Assembly (NCBI GenBank): GCA_035578155.1
Contig: JAPWDM010000012.1
Coordinates: 11,352,501-11,416,500, forward strand
Direction of reading: 5' to 3'
From: Brachynemurus nebulosus
Taxonomy: Eukaryota; Arthropoda; Insecta; Neuroptera; Myrmeleontidae
DNA length: 64,000 bases
Part shown: one piece after another, positions 24,601 to 36,575 of the stretch
How positions within the stretch are numbered: position 1 is the first letter of the stretch
Layout of the letters: every line of letters begins with the position of its first letter
The notes under the pieces: model-generated
Told to the model about the DNA's origin: nothing
Seen by the model: only the letters and a program-made list of their open reading frames with translations
Databases searched by the model: none
Translations under genes and position numbers: made by a program

Positions 24601-24913
24601 AAAGAGCGGTTGCGGGAAAAATTAATACGTATAAAGATTCAGGTATGTTCTAATATTAAAATTTCGAGTCACTACATGTTTTATGTATTTTTTTTTTTTT
24701 TGATTCGAAATAGTTCGAATTTGTGACAATATCGAACATTGTTCCGGTTCAAGTAAACGGTGTCGTGAAGATATTATTTGTCGGCTCGCTTCCGGTGGAT
24801 TTATTGACGAGTCAACTGAATCTGATGAGGGGGTGTTCGAAGAAGTGTCAGAAACAAGTTTGGAAGATGTCAGCACTGTTTCGCTGTTGGATGAAGAGAT
24901 TTATCCGATATAA
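18654..24913 (+). CDS. 21-exon Ser/Pro-rich repeat protein, unnamed
   Basis: Exons: 18654-18720, 19063-19247, 19307-19424, 19481-19544, 19606-19691, 19754-19816, 19939-19995, 20146-20271, 20378-20410, 20471-20533, 20603-21916, 22014-22235, 22327-22389, 22461-22604, 22729-22773, 22841-22966, 23032-23334, 23495-23596, 23665-23763, 24571-24642, 24714-24913; 1183 aa. Every junction keeps frame; all introns are phase 1 except intron 2 (phase 0) and intron 4 (phase 2). Residues 1-123 form a helical-looking N-terminal domain (AWLEKL..QRFVYLKMLYLAL..FPPF) that recalls DUF4485, tentatively. Then Asn- and Lys-rich microexons, a 438-residue block of about 72-residue repeats (DSPAF..LP.SSG...AWDQL..SSPQLPGQR), Cys clusters (CACRCPC; CDNIEHC..CREDIIC) and an acidic tail. 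No signal peptide or membrane segment. Function unknown; fast-evolving structural, germline or effector roles are all guesses. Confidence 0.72.
21691..22325 (+). repeat. 319-bp tandem duplication that created exon 12
   Basis: Copy 1 (about 21691-22009) spans the end of exon 11 plus intron 11. Copy 2 (about 22010-22325) repeats both with few changes, including intron text such as CTTTGGATATTATCTTGAAT. In copy 1 the sequence CCCACAG is coding; in copy 2 the equivalent TTCCACAG is the splice acceptor of exon 12. Confidence 0.88.
23809..24553. mobile_element. 745-bp TA-flanked MITE in intron 19
   Basis: Ends GGGTCAGTTGGGATAATTTG and an inverted partner ending GATTGACCC, each flanked by TA. It explains why intron 19 is about 800 nt while most of the others are under 130. 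TA duplication fits a Tc1/mariner-type origin. Contains G-runs near 23935 and 23982. Confidence 0.78.
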
Positions 24914-24934
24914 TGTATAAAAACTAAATAACAG

Positions 24935-24989
24935 GTAAGATTTTTGCAGTCATTTTTCGCAATAAATGTGCAAATTTTTTCCTTTCTAG
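24935..24989 (+). other. Probable 3' UTR intron of the 21-exon gene
   Basis: After the stop at 24911-24913 the sequence ACAG|GTAAGA..TTTCTAG|GTG gives a 55-nt intron like those upstream. The stop lies only about 20 nt before this junction. Confidence 0.5.
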
Positions 24990-25105
24990 GTGAAAATCCA
25001 CAAATTAAATCTTTCCGACAGGGGCAATGGTGGTAAATTTTCAAGCGACTAAAATGAAAACGACTAAAAGAGTCAGAACCACATTATACGAAATCTAAAC
25101 AGCAA

Positions 25106-25135
25106 AATAAAGAACAGTATTAATGTTCCAATAAA
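25106..25135 (+). terminator. Polyadenylation signals of the 21-exon gene
   Basis: AATAAA at 25106-25111 and again at 25130-25135, shortly after the last predicted exon. Confidence 0.5.
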
Positions 25136-28100
25136 AAATTGTTTATAAATTGAATAAAAATATCGAAATCACCGAATTATTTTTAAGTTTCGTTCAGTTT
25201 TTTTTTCCTTTCTAATCCTTAACGTATTTAAGATTAAATTCTTTTTCCGTTTAAAATGGTTTTATATAGGAAGATTGATTTTGTGTTGGTTCTTTAGAAA
25301 TTTCGACGCAAAAAGAGATTGATCGGTTTTAATTGAGGGAATTTTTAAGGAGGGAGTGAAACTTTCTCTCACCATGCTATTCAATTAAGTAAATACTATT
25401 TTGCATTTGTATATAGTTAATAAGTTAATAAGATGAACATTTTATACCCTTTGTCACGATAAATTTGTTGTTAAAATAGTTAAAAATTAACGGTTTTGAA
25501 AAAATCGAACAAGTTTATTTTTTCTTTTCTGCCCATATTATAGGTATATGGGATATTAAAAGACTTAAAGGTATGGTAATCAAACCAATCTTAGCATAGG
25601 CAGTTTTCATTGGATTGTGATGTTTTCGAACCAAAGGATTCCAAAAAAACCGCAAATCCGGCTGGAAATTTTGCGGACCGTTACGTATGTTGGCGTTTAA
25701 ATTCATGAATATCTCCAAATCTACTTTTGTTAGAGACATGAAACTAGACTCAAAATAATTCTAAATAGGTATATAGGGTATTAAAAGACTTGAAATTTGG
25801 ACACACTTTTCCAGTGGTTCAAGAGTTAATTTTAATTTTTTGGAAAGCCATTTTTAATTTTTTGGAAAAATTGGCAAAATTTGACTCTCTTTAATTTTCT
25901 CCGAACTTTATTTATGAAAATTGATGAAACTTGTCGAAAGGTGCTACTAATTGCAATTTCTAAGTTTTAGGGTCAAAATTGTTTATATATAAGTCCCGTG
26001 ACCTAGGAAAATTTTGAATTTTTCGTATTTTCTTCAAAGACCCTTATTTACCTTATCAAAATGGAAAGAGTTTTGAAATTTTGCAAGGAGTCGTAGCATA
26101 CTTCCAATCAATAATCGAATTTTCCCAAAATGGCATCGTAGCTGTTTAAAAATAATTTACAACTTTGTTCCTGACAACTTTTCTTAAAAATATCCCCACT
26201 TCCCCTAAAAACATAAATTCTAATTCTTTGTAACCTTTGAATAAAATGATTTTTCACCCTCGAGAATTATAAAAATATTGTATGCAACACGTGCAAAATA
26301 GTTATTTTTTTCACGAGTCGTACAATTGTCCAATGAGGCGTGCCAAGAAAAACACCTTCACTTTGTAGCAGGTGTTATAATTATTTTAAATTTTTGTAGC
26401 AACTCTTTGGGGTCTTTAAGACAATTTAAAAAAGAATTATATCAATGAATGTGGTTGACCACAGATTTTATTGGTGGGTATAGAGTATACCGTTTTCTTC
26501 AGTTTCTCAGTAATGTAATATCCAAATGCAAAACATATCTTTAACGACATTTTAATAGGCATATGTCTTAAATGAGTCAAAATAAAATATTCATTCGCAC
26601 AAAGCCAATTTTGATCCGCGTCAATTTTAAACTAAGGCAATTATGCATCCTCACATCAAATTGAAACGCAGTCTCCACAGCAGCAAGTTTTGTGAATATA
26701 TTTTATACATATTTACTCCTTTGTTGAATAGTTTTTTTTTCCAATGTGTACGCAATACATCCTTGTGCGTACAAACTGGGAGGGGGGGGGGGTGGGGGGG
26801 CAGCGCGGGTTGTATAAAGTATATTATGAGAACGGAGTGACTATATAGAACAGCTCTAGAAGAGTTTAGTTTGCAATATTGTTAGATTTCCGCGTAACAA
26901 TATAACAAGTGACAGTCGCATGATGGATCACATTTAAGGTCGGCAATGTCGGCTTCTGTTTCATCGTATATCGTATCGGCAACACAATAATTTATTGCAT
27001 TTTATTTTCTAATGTTCAGTACAAACTGATTAGAGTTAATATTTTTGGTTGTGATGTCATGGAGGTTGTTATAACAGAAACAGAAACAGAACGATTTCAG
27101 ACAATCTGAAAATAGTGCAATAGGCGCATTTAATTTTGTCTTCCTCCTCGTTTCATAAGATTCGCATCCATCCTTTTAAGTTTTTCTGTCCGTCACACCG
27201 TTGTATGAAAATTATTTTACTTTTCCCAACAGTTGATGACATCGAAAGTCACAAAACTATTATAAAAAATGTAGAAACAATAGTAGAAACGGAAGTCTAC
27301 TATTTGTTTTGTGTCCACACGGAGAGAAAAATCATATAATTTTTGTAGATAATAATGCTCTCTTATAATGCGTGCGCGATCGACGACCAAAGTAAAACAT
27401 ATTTTACGATCATGTAAATATTATTAAATTGAAACGTAAATAGTATTATTCATGGCTTCATAAAAATTGTTGTGCTAGCATGGTAAAATTTAATGTGCTA
27501 ACACAACTTCTATCACACACTTATGCAAATATGTTATAGTTTAATTCTTGTTGTCGTACTTTTTTATTTGCGCATCTGACCCACAACCCTATGTTGCTTG
27601 GGCTGTACGCACTGAGGAACAATCGATCTTTTCCGACCTTTGATTCTTTATGATGCACACAAAATGATTGGCAACAATATATTCTAATACTGAATATAGT
27701 GAAGTAACAAAATGATGAATTAAACGGTGACCGTCCTGTAAGACATTCTAATGAATACTGTTTGCACACGACACCACACCAGCAGTGACCAGCCTGGCTA
27801 TGTTACTTGCCACACCAGCCTGGCTATGTGACCTTCATGTATGATTGTGTTGGTACCTTCTGCAGCCTGCCTCGCTATGTGACAGCGTTGATACCTTCTC
27901 TTTCTTTCTTTCTACTATTAGCAGATAGCATTTGAAATATTATAAGACAGCATGGTAATTTTTGTAAGAAAAACAATTAAAAAATATTTTTTTGTCGGGA
28001 ATGGAACTTTTTACTGTGCTGTTTTATAAATTTTACGGAGCTAATATTACGGAAAGAACATTCTATCCTTTAAATTTTCTATGATTAATTATAATTTTTA

Positions 28101-29192
28101 TATTTTTACCGTACAAAATTGAATATGTTCGCCTTTTACACGTCGATTGCTGAGCACAGTAATTTTTCTAAGAATTTTCTCTCCGTGCACGATTCTGGAA
28201 ACAAAAACTGACTTTTGTTGCATTATTTATTTTTGGAAGGCGGTTTGCAGTTTGGACGCTTCAAAGAAATTTGGACCTTGGTATGAGCTAAGTTCTTTTG
28301 ATTTACAAAAATTAAAAATTTTGCCATTAATTGCAGAAACACTACCTCGAAATACTGCATCGAAACATTGTAATTCTGGACAGATTGGTACTTTGTTTTG
28401 GATAGTATAAAAATTAAGTGTTGGCCAGGATCGTAAAGAGTTGGGATGGGTGCCCGGCAGCAACTGGTTTGAGTCAAAACAATTTTTTTTCAGTGATGCC
28501 TAAGTATTTCCAAGTTTTAAGCACCTTACCAAGCTCTCTCTATATATATAGGTCTTGTGTGAGCTAAAATCAAAAACTGGGGATTATGAACAAAGTACTA
28601 AGAGAATCCTATATTAAGATACGGGATGTAAAATACCTTCGATAAAAATCAATATTTATAAAAAAAAAATTGATTCGAGAATGACTCTACATAAAATTGA
28701 CACCATTTTCAAATGACAATCGGCTCCTAATGTTGTTAGCCACAGTTTCTTTTTAAACTCTTAACACAGTTTAAATAATAGTTTGTTTCACAAACAGTTA
28801 CGAAACGAAATGACGTAAGAGTGTCATTTAGAATTCAAAAGTTCCAAAGGGTTATCCATGTTATGTACCTAAATAATGCATAACATTATGCATACTAATA
28901 CAGGGAAAATATCATCACTAAAGTAAATTTAATTTAGAAAAATAAATTTGCAGGTCAAATTATTTTGTGAAAATTTACAGTTGATAATTATGTAAATTAT
29001 TTAATTTTGTCTAAGTTTCACTGACTTTTTTAAAATTTTTAACATTGATGGCAGTGGAATTTTAACTGTCATTAAATTTTTTTTTATTTAAAGCTTGTCA
29101 TCAGTTATTTTTGATATTTCCTTGTAATTTTAGTGTGTTTTGTGATCTGTAAGATATTTCTGATATGTATTTAATTATTATGGTGGCTTAAA
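25136..29192. other. Long gene-free stretch
   Basis: No gene that I can support. A phrase close to GGTATATGGGATATTAAAAG occurs near 25545 and 25768. A G-rich run (GGGAGGGGGGGGGGTGGGGG) lies near 26780-26801. CCAGCCTGGCTATGT is repeated near 27787-27875. Several short open frames here lack any coding signature. Confidence 0.5.
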
Positions 29193-29290
29193 ATGTCTGG
29201 TGATAACTCTTGTGCTGTTAAATTTTGTTTAAATCATTCAAAACAAAATTTCAATTTATGTTTTTTCTGAGTGCCGTTTGATCCAAAATT
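29193..29290 (+). pseudogene. THAP-domain first exon with in-frame stop
   Basis: From ATG 29193: MSGDNSCAVKFCLNH, then FF, a TGA at 29268-29270, then VPFDPKL and a donor-like GTAAGT at 29291. Cys-x4-Cys and the FF..P.DPKL spacing are those of a THAP domain N-terminus. The TGA sits within the conserved core, so the copy is broken unless the stop is recoded. No second half was found nearby. Confidence 0.5.
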
Positions 29291-31819
29291 GTAAGTATTA
29301 TTATAATTTGAATGCTTATTTAAAAATACGTTAAATAATAAATAATTATTAATATTTTATAAAAATTCAGTTAATATTTTCGATTTCGACAGTAGTTGGT
29401 GCTAATAGGTCGTGACGATCTAAATTCTCGTGTTGAATACTGTCATCAATTTCGCGTTTGCTCAATTTATTTTGAAGAAATTTGCTTTTAGTTGTTCATA
29501 TAATTTAACATGACCATTATCAACCCTCAATCTCACATGTACAAACACATACAATCACATAAGTAAAAAAGGACATACATAATTGTCTGTACTTATTAAA
29601 AGAAGGATAGAAAGTGCGTTTCGCTACTGCCTACGGTAATAATCTTTTATTTATACTGTGCTCCTAATCTATGCAACCTGGAGCCCTCACGTATCAGGTA
29701 ATATTTATTTGCAGATATTTTGAAATAAAATCAAATATCTGGGATTACTTTGTCGTAAATATTATACATCTGTTAACTGTGATTCAAGACGCCAGTTGTT
29801 CATCCTTATTGTCTCATTCAAGTCTTGGTTTAAAAAAATCTTGCCCATTTGAACTCACCACTAGACATTTAAAACGAAAGGGAACAATACTCGTTGAAAT
29901 CGAGAGGAGTCTCCTACATATTTCGTATATGTGAATTACACTAAATATAATAAGCGCTGATTTCCTAAACAAAATTCAGGGAGTAATTCAGGGAAGGGGT
30001 GAAAGATGTATAGGGGATGAAAAAAATTTTTATAGAACGCTGTCAAATAATGTTTGTTTGCAATAATTGATTTATGTTTTGTTATAAAAAAATTATTTTT
30101 TGTTCACAGCATTTTATTTTATATTATTTTTAATTTCATAACACGATGTTAAAAATTTTTTTTGTCAGCCTTATTGAGAGTAATTGTGATATTTAGGATT
30201 GTAATTTTTATTGTATTCTTTTTTCATTCTTTTCTTTTCGGGAAAACCAAACGTGATCAGATAATGCAAAAATTTTTATTATTATAAATAATTTTTTTTA
30301 TTAAATATGTAACTATTAATAATTTAATCATTCCTTTATTAGATGCATTCACACAGGAACGGATCCAAGTTTTAAATTAGGTGGGGTTCGCTATATTTAA
30401 TTGAAAGGGATATCTACATTTAATAGTATCCGCGCTTGGTCATACACTTCCAATTTTACCCCACTCGACCTAGCCCCCCCCCCCCACCTTTTAGAATAGA
30501 AAAAACAAATAGCGCATAATTAGGAGCTATTTATGAGCTTTCGTATTCCGAGAATTAAAAATTTTGAGCTCGACATACTGAGCAAGAATTTAATATTTTT
30601 AATGGGGGGACTAAGTCGAGTTTGACTCAGCCCCCCCTCCGCTTAAAAATAAAAATTTCTGATCAATTTTTGCAGTAGAATTATGAGCTATTTATGAGCT
30701 TTTGAATAAGTATAATTTCGATTTTTGAGCTCACCCCCGTAGTCTCCAAACTACCCTTAAATGATTAAATTTGAGATAGAAGTAGATACTTACAAGATAA
30801 CAAATAGATTACCTATGTTTTAAAAACGAAAAGTAGATTGTGTTTAAGAATAAAGCTTTAAAATAGGCGCACTCTAATTACTCAGTCCCCTCCCTTATAA
30901 AAACCACCCCGCATCTCCTTGGTATAAAACTATAAAACAATGCCGCTATATTTAAAGCGAAGAAAATAAACTATTTTGCAACTGAATATCGTTTACGATT
31001 TATCAGCTTATAAAATACGTGAATTTCGATTACTGAGTTGCAATCCCTTTACAAAGGAACCGTTTCGGATGTCACTCCTTTCGAGTTGGCTGCTCCCATC
31101 CTTTAGAATTAAGAAGACAAATAGCGCATTTTCGTATTCCCCGAATTAAAAATTTTGAGTTCGACACACTGAGCAAGAACTTAATATTTTTAGTGGAGGG
31201 CTGAGTCGAGTTTGGGTCAGCCCTCTCCCCCAACTTTAGCATAAAATTATCAGATTTATCTTTGTGGTATAATTAAGAACTTTTGATGAACTTCTGAGAA
31301 AATGTTTAGCAAACTTGATTAAAACTTTTTTTCTCAAATCAAACTTTATGGAAGTATTTTGAATTACAGTGATTTGTTGGATAAGATGAATTTGCGCATG
31401 AACTTTTCATTTTTGCTATCAAAATAACGAAATTCCGTTTAAAAATATGATTAATTTTGCAGAAGTCTTTTTCTAATGGTCCTTACATGCTTAACTTTGA
31501 TAAAAATGAAAGAAACGACTTCAGACCCCTAATATAACTCGCTTCCGGTTTCATTATTCTATCATTTTATTGATAACATTTAAAGCTTGAAAAAATTTTC
31601 ACCAAAATTTTCAAATCACCAAATTAAGGAAAAGCCTTCTTTCTCAAATTAAACCTTATGGAAGTAATCTGAAGTAGGACAAACTTTTTATTTTTGCTAT
31701 CAAAATGACGAATATAGATAGTAAATTTGGTGATGTAATCGAATAAATTAGATACTATTTGAATCACTCAGGGAAATGAGGTCATTACGACATCATTAAT
31801 TTAAATTTTATATTTTGTG
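29291..31819. repeat. Gene-free; diverged direct repeat about 600 bp apart
   Basis: Segments near 30495-30720 and 31108-31310 share AATTAAAAATTTTGAG, GACATACTGAGCAAGAA and GGACTAAGTCGAGTTTG-like phrases, with the second copy missing an internal piece. They look like old copies of one repeat family. No gene seen. Confidence 0.55.
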
Positions 31820-31823
31820 TTAA

Positions 31824-32536
31824 GGGGAGATTCGCTTAAAAAAAGAAATCGATTTTTTTTTCATAATTATGTTTCTTAAGGTGTTAGAAATATACTCCTA
31901 AAATTTTATTTTAAAAAAATTAAAAATCAAAAAGTTATGGGCATTTTACTGCACGCACTTTACTATAATTCAATTTAAAAAAAAATTTAAATGCTATTTT
32001 CTCGAAAGTACGTTTTCTGACATGGTTCAAAGTATTTGAGATATCGACATAAATTAAAGTGCATATTATTTTTCGATACCGTGATTTTGGCAAGAACTAG
32101 GATCTTTTGGTTCCGTAATATATTTTCAAAATGGCGGCTGTTTATAGTCGAGAAAAAGCGGTGATTTTCGAAAATTTATTTTCAAAATACGATTTTTCGC
32201 TGGTTTTTTATTTATTTTCTTAAATTCTAGTTAGTGCCATAACTGTATATATGTATATTTTCAGAAAATTCTTGATTTTTTGATTTTGGTTCACTGGGAA
32301 TTTTAGAATGCGGGGAACCATCAAGGTGGAAAAATCTCGCAGTGTCGATTTCAAAACCATTTGTACACAGCTCATTTTTGTAATTTTTTTTTTTTAATTT
32401 TTTGTGTAATCTTAAGAAATGTAGAAACAATGTTGTATATTTAGATTTTTAATAAAATATTTATTTGTATAAAAAAAAAAAAAAAATAATAAAAATTGTC
32501 GATTTTTGATGTTTTTTTTTTTTGGCGAATCTCCCC
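31824..32536. mobile_element. 713-bp element with TTAA flanks, TIR GGGGAGATTCGC
   Basis: TTAA at 31820-31823 and 32537-32540 flank ends GGGGAGATTCGC and GCGAATCTCCCC. TTAA fits piggyBac-type insertion, although a TA duplication with longer TIRs would also fit. Non-coding, with A/T runs just inside each end. Confidence 0.75.
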
Positions 32537-32744
32537 TTAAGTAATTGTTGGTAATTTTGGGATACGTTTTTCAATCAGACATGCAAATATGGAATTTGGG
32601 ATTGAATGTCCAGACAGAATGTATAACTTTTTATGAAAAATGTAAAGTATGCCCCCCTTCTCCAAAAAAAAGTTACTCAAAGCTCTATGTTGAAGTCGTA
32701 TTTGATCATGCATCACAAATAAAGCACCAAGTTCATATGTAGGC

Positions 32745-33360
32745 TAACTTCAAAAATGCATCACTGCTTGCATAAGGCAGAGTCAAAAGTTCAAAAACGC
32801 ATCAGACGCATCACAACGAAAAATCAAAAGTTCATTTTTGCATTTGATGCGTCAAAACAATGCATCAAGAAATTTGGTGATGCGTATCCAAGATGCATGT
32901 CATGTGTATAATGTAGAATTATAACTACTTGCCATATTATGTAGGTATTAACACCAACAGGAATAATTCCGAAAAACAAATTGTTGAAAAAAATGAATGT
33001 ATTTACCTTTGATTAAAATTGTTTAAACTATTTGAATACATCTTGCACTCAAAATAGGTATGTAATATTTTTTATTCAAATAATTTCAATATTTTCAATT
33101 TCAAGTAAGTTCAAGTTGAAATTTAAAGATAATATACCTATACAAGGACTGTATTGCTATATTATCTATAGTCTATCTTGCTACATTATCTGTCTTATCT
33201 ATAGCCAAATCAGAGGCTAAATGATGCCAATATCCCGTTCAAAAACATCTAATGTGCATCAAATTTCAAGAGAGTATCAGCAGCGCATCATGTAGTATTA
33301 GACGCATCAGAAAAGTCATGATGCTGCATCGATGCGGTAAAGTTTACATTTTTGAAGTTA
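32745..33360. mobile_element. Non-autonomous element with GATGC/GCATC arrays
   Basis: Inverted ends TAACTTCAAAAATG and CATTTTTGAAGTTA bound about 616 bp. Both subterminal regions are crowded with GCATC/GATGC motifs, probably transposase binding sites. No clear target duplication. Confidence 0.62.
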
Positions 33361-34283
33361 CTCATACTTTCAGTATTTCTCCCAATCCATTTAGATAATC
33401 GATTCATAATAACAATATTGTAACGATCAGTAATAAATATGATAGTTTTATTCCAATTTAAAATGCTATTAAAGGACACTAAAAATAAAAATAAAAACAA
33501 AACAAAAACGAAACAAAGCATCTACCATAGAGAAAAATGACATTTTTTGTTTTATGTTTTGATCATAGAGAGATATAAAATATAATTTTCGTACATATAA
33601 TACAATCATTTGGATGCAATAATGGGCATATGTGTATAGTACACTGTGTATGGGAGGTTCGGGGGTAAATGATGCAATCAATGGATGCATAAAATTATCC
33701 AATAAAACCCATTAACGGATTGTAACGTAAAAACAATATAACTATAACAAAATTTTGTCATATGGTTGGCAATGGTTGTGTGTGTGGTATGATTCGGAAT
33801 ATGGACTATAGATGGTACTTCAGTCAGTCCGTATGAATATTTTGCCACCTAATATTTAAAATTATCGTTTGGTGCAATTGTATCGCAAATTGTGCTATTT
33901 TTGTGCAGCATATAATGTAACAACAGAATGCAATCGGTGTGAAAGTAATGCGGTTTTGGCATGTGTATCGAATTTCGTGTGTAGTTGTTGCCATAAAATA
34001 TTGGGGTTATACAGGGCCGGACCTAGTCGAAGTGGCGCCCGGGGCAGCGTTGAAAAGTGGCGCTCCTGTAGAAAAAGAAATATGTCCTTCAAACTTCCTT
34101 CCCCCAAAAAAACCAAGTGACGAGCAAAAAAAAAAAAACGTGACATACCTACTTTTGGCGCCCTCTTAAATCACTTTCTGGCGCACCCAAGACCTGACGC
34201 CCAGGGCACCCAGGCAGGGTTATATTACACGGAAAAGAGAACGGGGGACAAACAACATTTTTAAAATAACAGACTAGATTATA
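33361..34283. other. Gene-free stretch with a G+C-rich patch
   Basis: Near 34013-34215 a CAGGGCCGGACC..GGCGCCCGGGG patch is typical of insect DNA-transposon ends, but I found no matching other end. No gene seen. Confidence 0.45.
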
Positions 34284-34568
34284 CTAATAAAACAGAATTG
34301 AATTGTAAATATTTGTGTAATCGTTTAGATGTTGATCTGAATTATTTTTACTGACTTCTATTGTCCCTAGAATTGTTGATTTTTGGCCTTTAATTGCCTC
34401 CTGTAAAACTGTGATGTCCATTTCCGGACTGTGTTCCATGTTGATCAAATGTTTGACGAAAGCTGAATCAAATTTTTTGTTTCTGTAAGATTTTAAATGT
34501 TCTGCTTTTCGCGTCTCGAAATTTATACCAGTTTGCCCGATATAGAAACAACCACAATCTTGACAATT
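34284..34568 (-). pseudogene. Penelope-like element, C-terminal GIY-YIG endonuclease remnant
   Basis: The minus strand is open for 94 residues from 34568 to a TAG at 34284-34286. It starts NCQDCGCFYIGQTG, then FETRKAEH and SAFVKHL. The Cys-x2-Cys followed by YIGQTG, Arg and His is the signature of the GIY-YIG endonuclease at the end of Penelope-like retroelements (Tyr-Ile-Gly second half present). The reverse transcriptase that should precede it is missing, so this is a 5'-truncated dead copy, as is common for these elements. Confidence 0.78.
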
Positions 34569-34769
34569 TTATTTGTAGATAGATACTGTAAGTAGATTAT
34601 TTAACATTTTTACTCATAGCAGATACATAACAAATTTCATCTTCAAAAATGTATAAAAATGTACAATTTGATGAAAATATAAGGTAAATTTGACTAAAGC
34701 TGAGTCATCTTGAACCGATCTTCTACTTTCAATAAATAATCACAATCTAATAAAAAAAATTGTCAAACT

Positions 34770-34839
34770 GGTTTGGCTGAGATTCGAACCCAGGCTTCTT
34801 GATAACCAGTCAAACACTTTACCACTAGGCCACCGATCC
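34770..34839 (-). tRNA. tRNA-like sequence, possible tRNA-Thr(GGT) or SINE head
   Basis: On the minus strand 70 nt fold into most of a cloverleaf: box A TGGCCTAGTGG, anticodon arm TTTGA-CTGGTTA-TCAAG with putative anticodon GGT, and T arm CTGGG-TTCGAAT-CTCAG. Only five of seven acceptor pairs form (GGATCGG with CCAAACC), which argues for a pseudogene or SINE. A run of eight T follows about 10 nt downstream on the same strand, compatible with Pol III termination. The unusual acceptor stem makes a working tRNA doubtful. Confidence 0.5.
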
Positions 34840-34898
34840 TTGTTCGAGAGTTATTCCATTTTGATAACGAATCAATCACGCATATTATTATTATTACA

Positions 34899-35723
34899 TC
34901 CTTACTAATATTATAAATGCGAAAGTGAGTTTGTTTGTTTGTTTGTTTGACTGGCTTTCACGCTTCAACAGCTTAACCAATCAACTTGAAACTTTGCACA
35001 TACGTTGCTTGCAGGCCAGAGACGGTTATAGGCTACTTTTTATTTCGGGAAAATATTTCATTCCCGAGGGAAAATGCATTAAATTACAACAGCTGACTAT
35101 TAAAAAACGGATAAATGATTTCAAACTTTGTATATTGCTAACAGAAGGGATGAGAAAGGACACAAACTACTTTATACCCCGGGAAATTTCATTCCTGTGA
35201 AAAAATATATTTTAAATGAAACAAAAAATTATGATAGACAAATATGACGATATACAGCGATAAACATGGGTTATTTTTTATCCCGATAAAATATCTCATT
35301 CTCGAGGGAAAATGTATATAAAACGAAACAATGAAATAACAACTGACTATTAAAAAAAAGTATGATTGATTTCAAACTCTGCATATTGTTTACAGAGACG
35401 ATGAGAAAAGACACAGACTACTTTCTATCCCGGGAAAATATCGAACTTCCGTGGAAAGTCTTATTCCCGTGGGAAAATATATATTTAAAACGGTATAAAA
35501 AAGAATCATTGATTTAATTTGAACTTGGCATGTTGTTAAAGGAATGTTATAGTCTATTTTTTGCCCGGGGAAAATATTGTATTTCTGTGGGTAAATTTCA
35601 AAGAAAAAAGTAAAAATACCTACTCGACTCGTAATAGCGACGTGATAGAAGTTCACTTTATATGTTTTAACTAGATGCCATAATTTCAAATTCCACGCGG
35701 GCGAAGCCGCGGGTAAATGCTAG
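34899..35723 (+). mobile_element. Helitron-like non-autonomous element
   Basis: Starts TCCTTACTAATATTATAAAT and ends with a hairpin (CGCGGGCGAAGCCGCGGG) followed by AAATGCTAG, placed between A and T. TC start, 3' hairpin, CTAG end and A/T insertion are the Helitron hallmarks, and the 3' tip is of a kind widespread in insects. Inside, a 180-190-bp motif (GACTATTAAAAAA..GATTTCAAACTTTG..CCCGGGAAA..) is repeated about four times. No Rep/helicase is encoded. Confidence 0.82.
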
Positions 35724-36493
35724 TATTATTATAATAATTATACAAAATGAATGTTTACAAAATCACAATTATTCATTGCACCAGTTATAAAAAATTTACT
35801 GTTTATGTAAATAGAGAGTGTGAAAAGCCCCCAAAAATTGTTTCAAAATAATAATAATGACACCATTTTACATCATCTCCCATCTCTTCCGTCCCCATAA
35901 CTCGGTAGAACCACCGAGTTGTAGAGTTAGTGCAATAATAATAACATTATAATGGTGTGTTGATCACAGCGACTAGCAAAGCAGTAGCTAGAGCTAGCAG
36001 CTACACAATATATTATGGTGTAATGTTGTAGCTGTCCACCAGAGAGTGCTGATTTCGATCAGTAATAAACGTATCAATAGCCCATCAAAATGGAAACAAA
36101 ACATGTGTTGTGTTTGTTTATTATGATATTTCATGATCTGCCAAAATATAACAATAATAATAATAACAATAACATCAGCATAAATGTATATCAGTGGCAG
36201 AATTGCATACAACATTTTGCAAAATATTGTATGCAATTCATATATTTGTCTGTGGCTACTGTTATGATGTGTAGATATTTAAATGAAATTGTGTGTTTTA
36301 AAAAAAATATATATAACGTAAAATCCCCTATACCGGAACACGATCCAATAAAAAAACAACGGTTTTGACATTTACATATTAATGAAGTTATTTCTGAAAA
36401 AAACGTCTGATAACAAAAATTATTATTAATAGAATGATTGTTTTTCAATTTAAATCCACCTCACATTTAATGTTTCCTTACTAAATTAAAGAA

Positions 36494-36575
<82 letters not shown>

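Noticed and set aside
18654..24913. Aphid-type microexon effector (bicycle-like) identity for the 21-exon gene
   Set aside because: The many short exons are suggestive, but there is no signal peptide and no paired Cys-Tyr-Cys motif, and a long repeat exon is present.
25515..25739. A 74-codon minus-strand frame ending in a membrane-like segment, at first taken for a small mitochondrial protein
   Set aside because: The GGTATATGGGATATTAAAAG phrase within it recurs just outside at 25768 in non-coding sequence, no family was recognised, and the context is repeat DNA.
27521..28477. Several 80-90 codon frames on both strands
   Set aside because: They overlap one another, are of the length expected by chance, and show no domain or splice logic.
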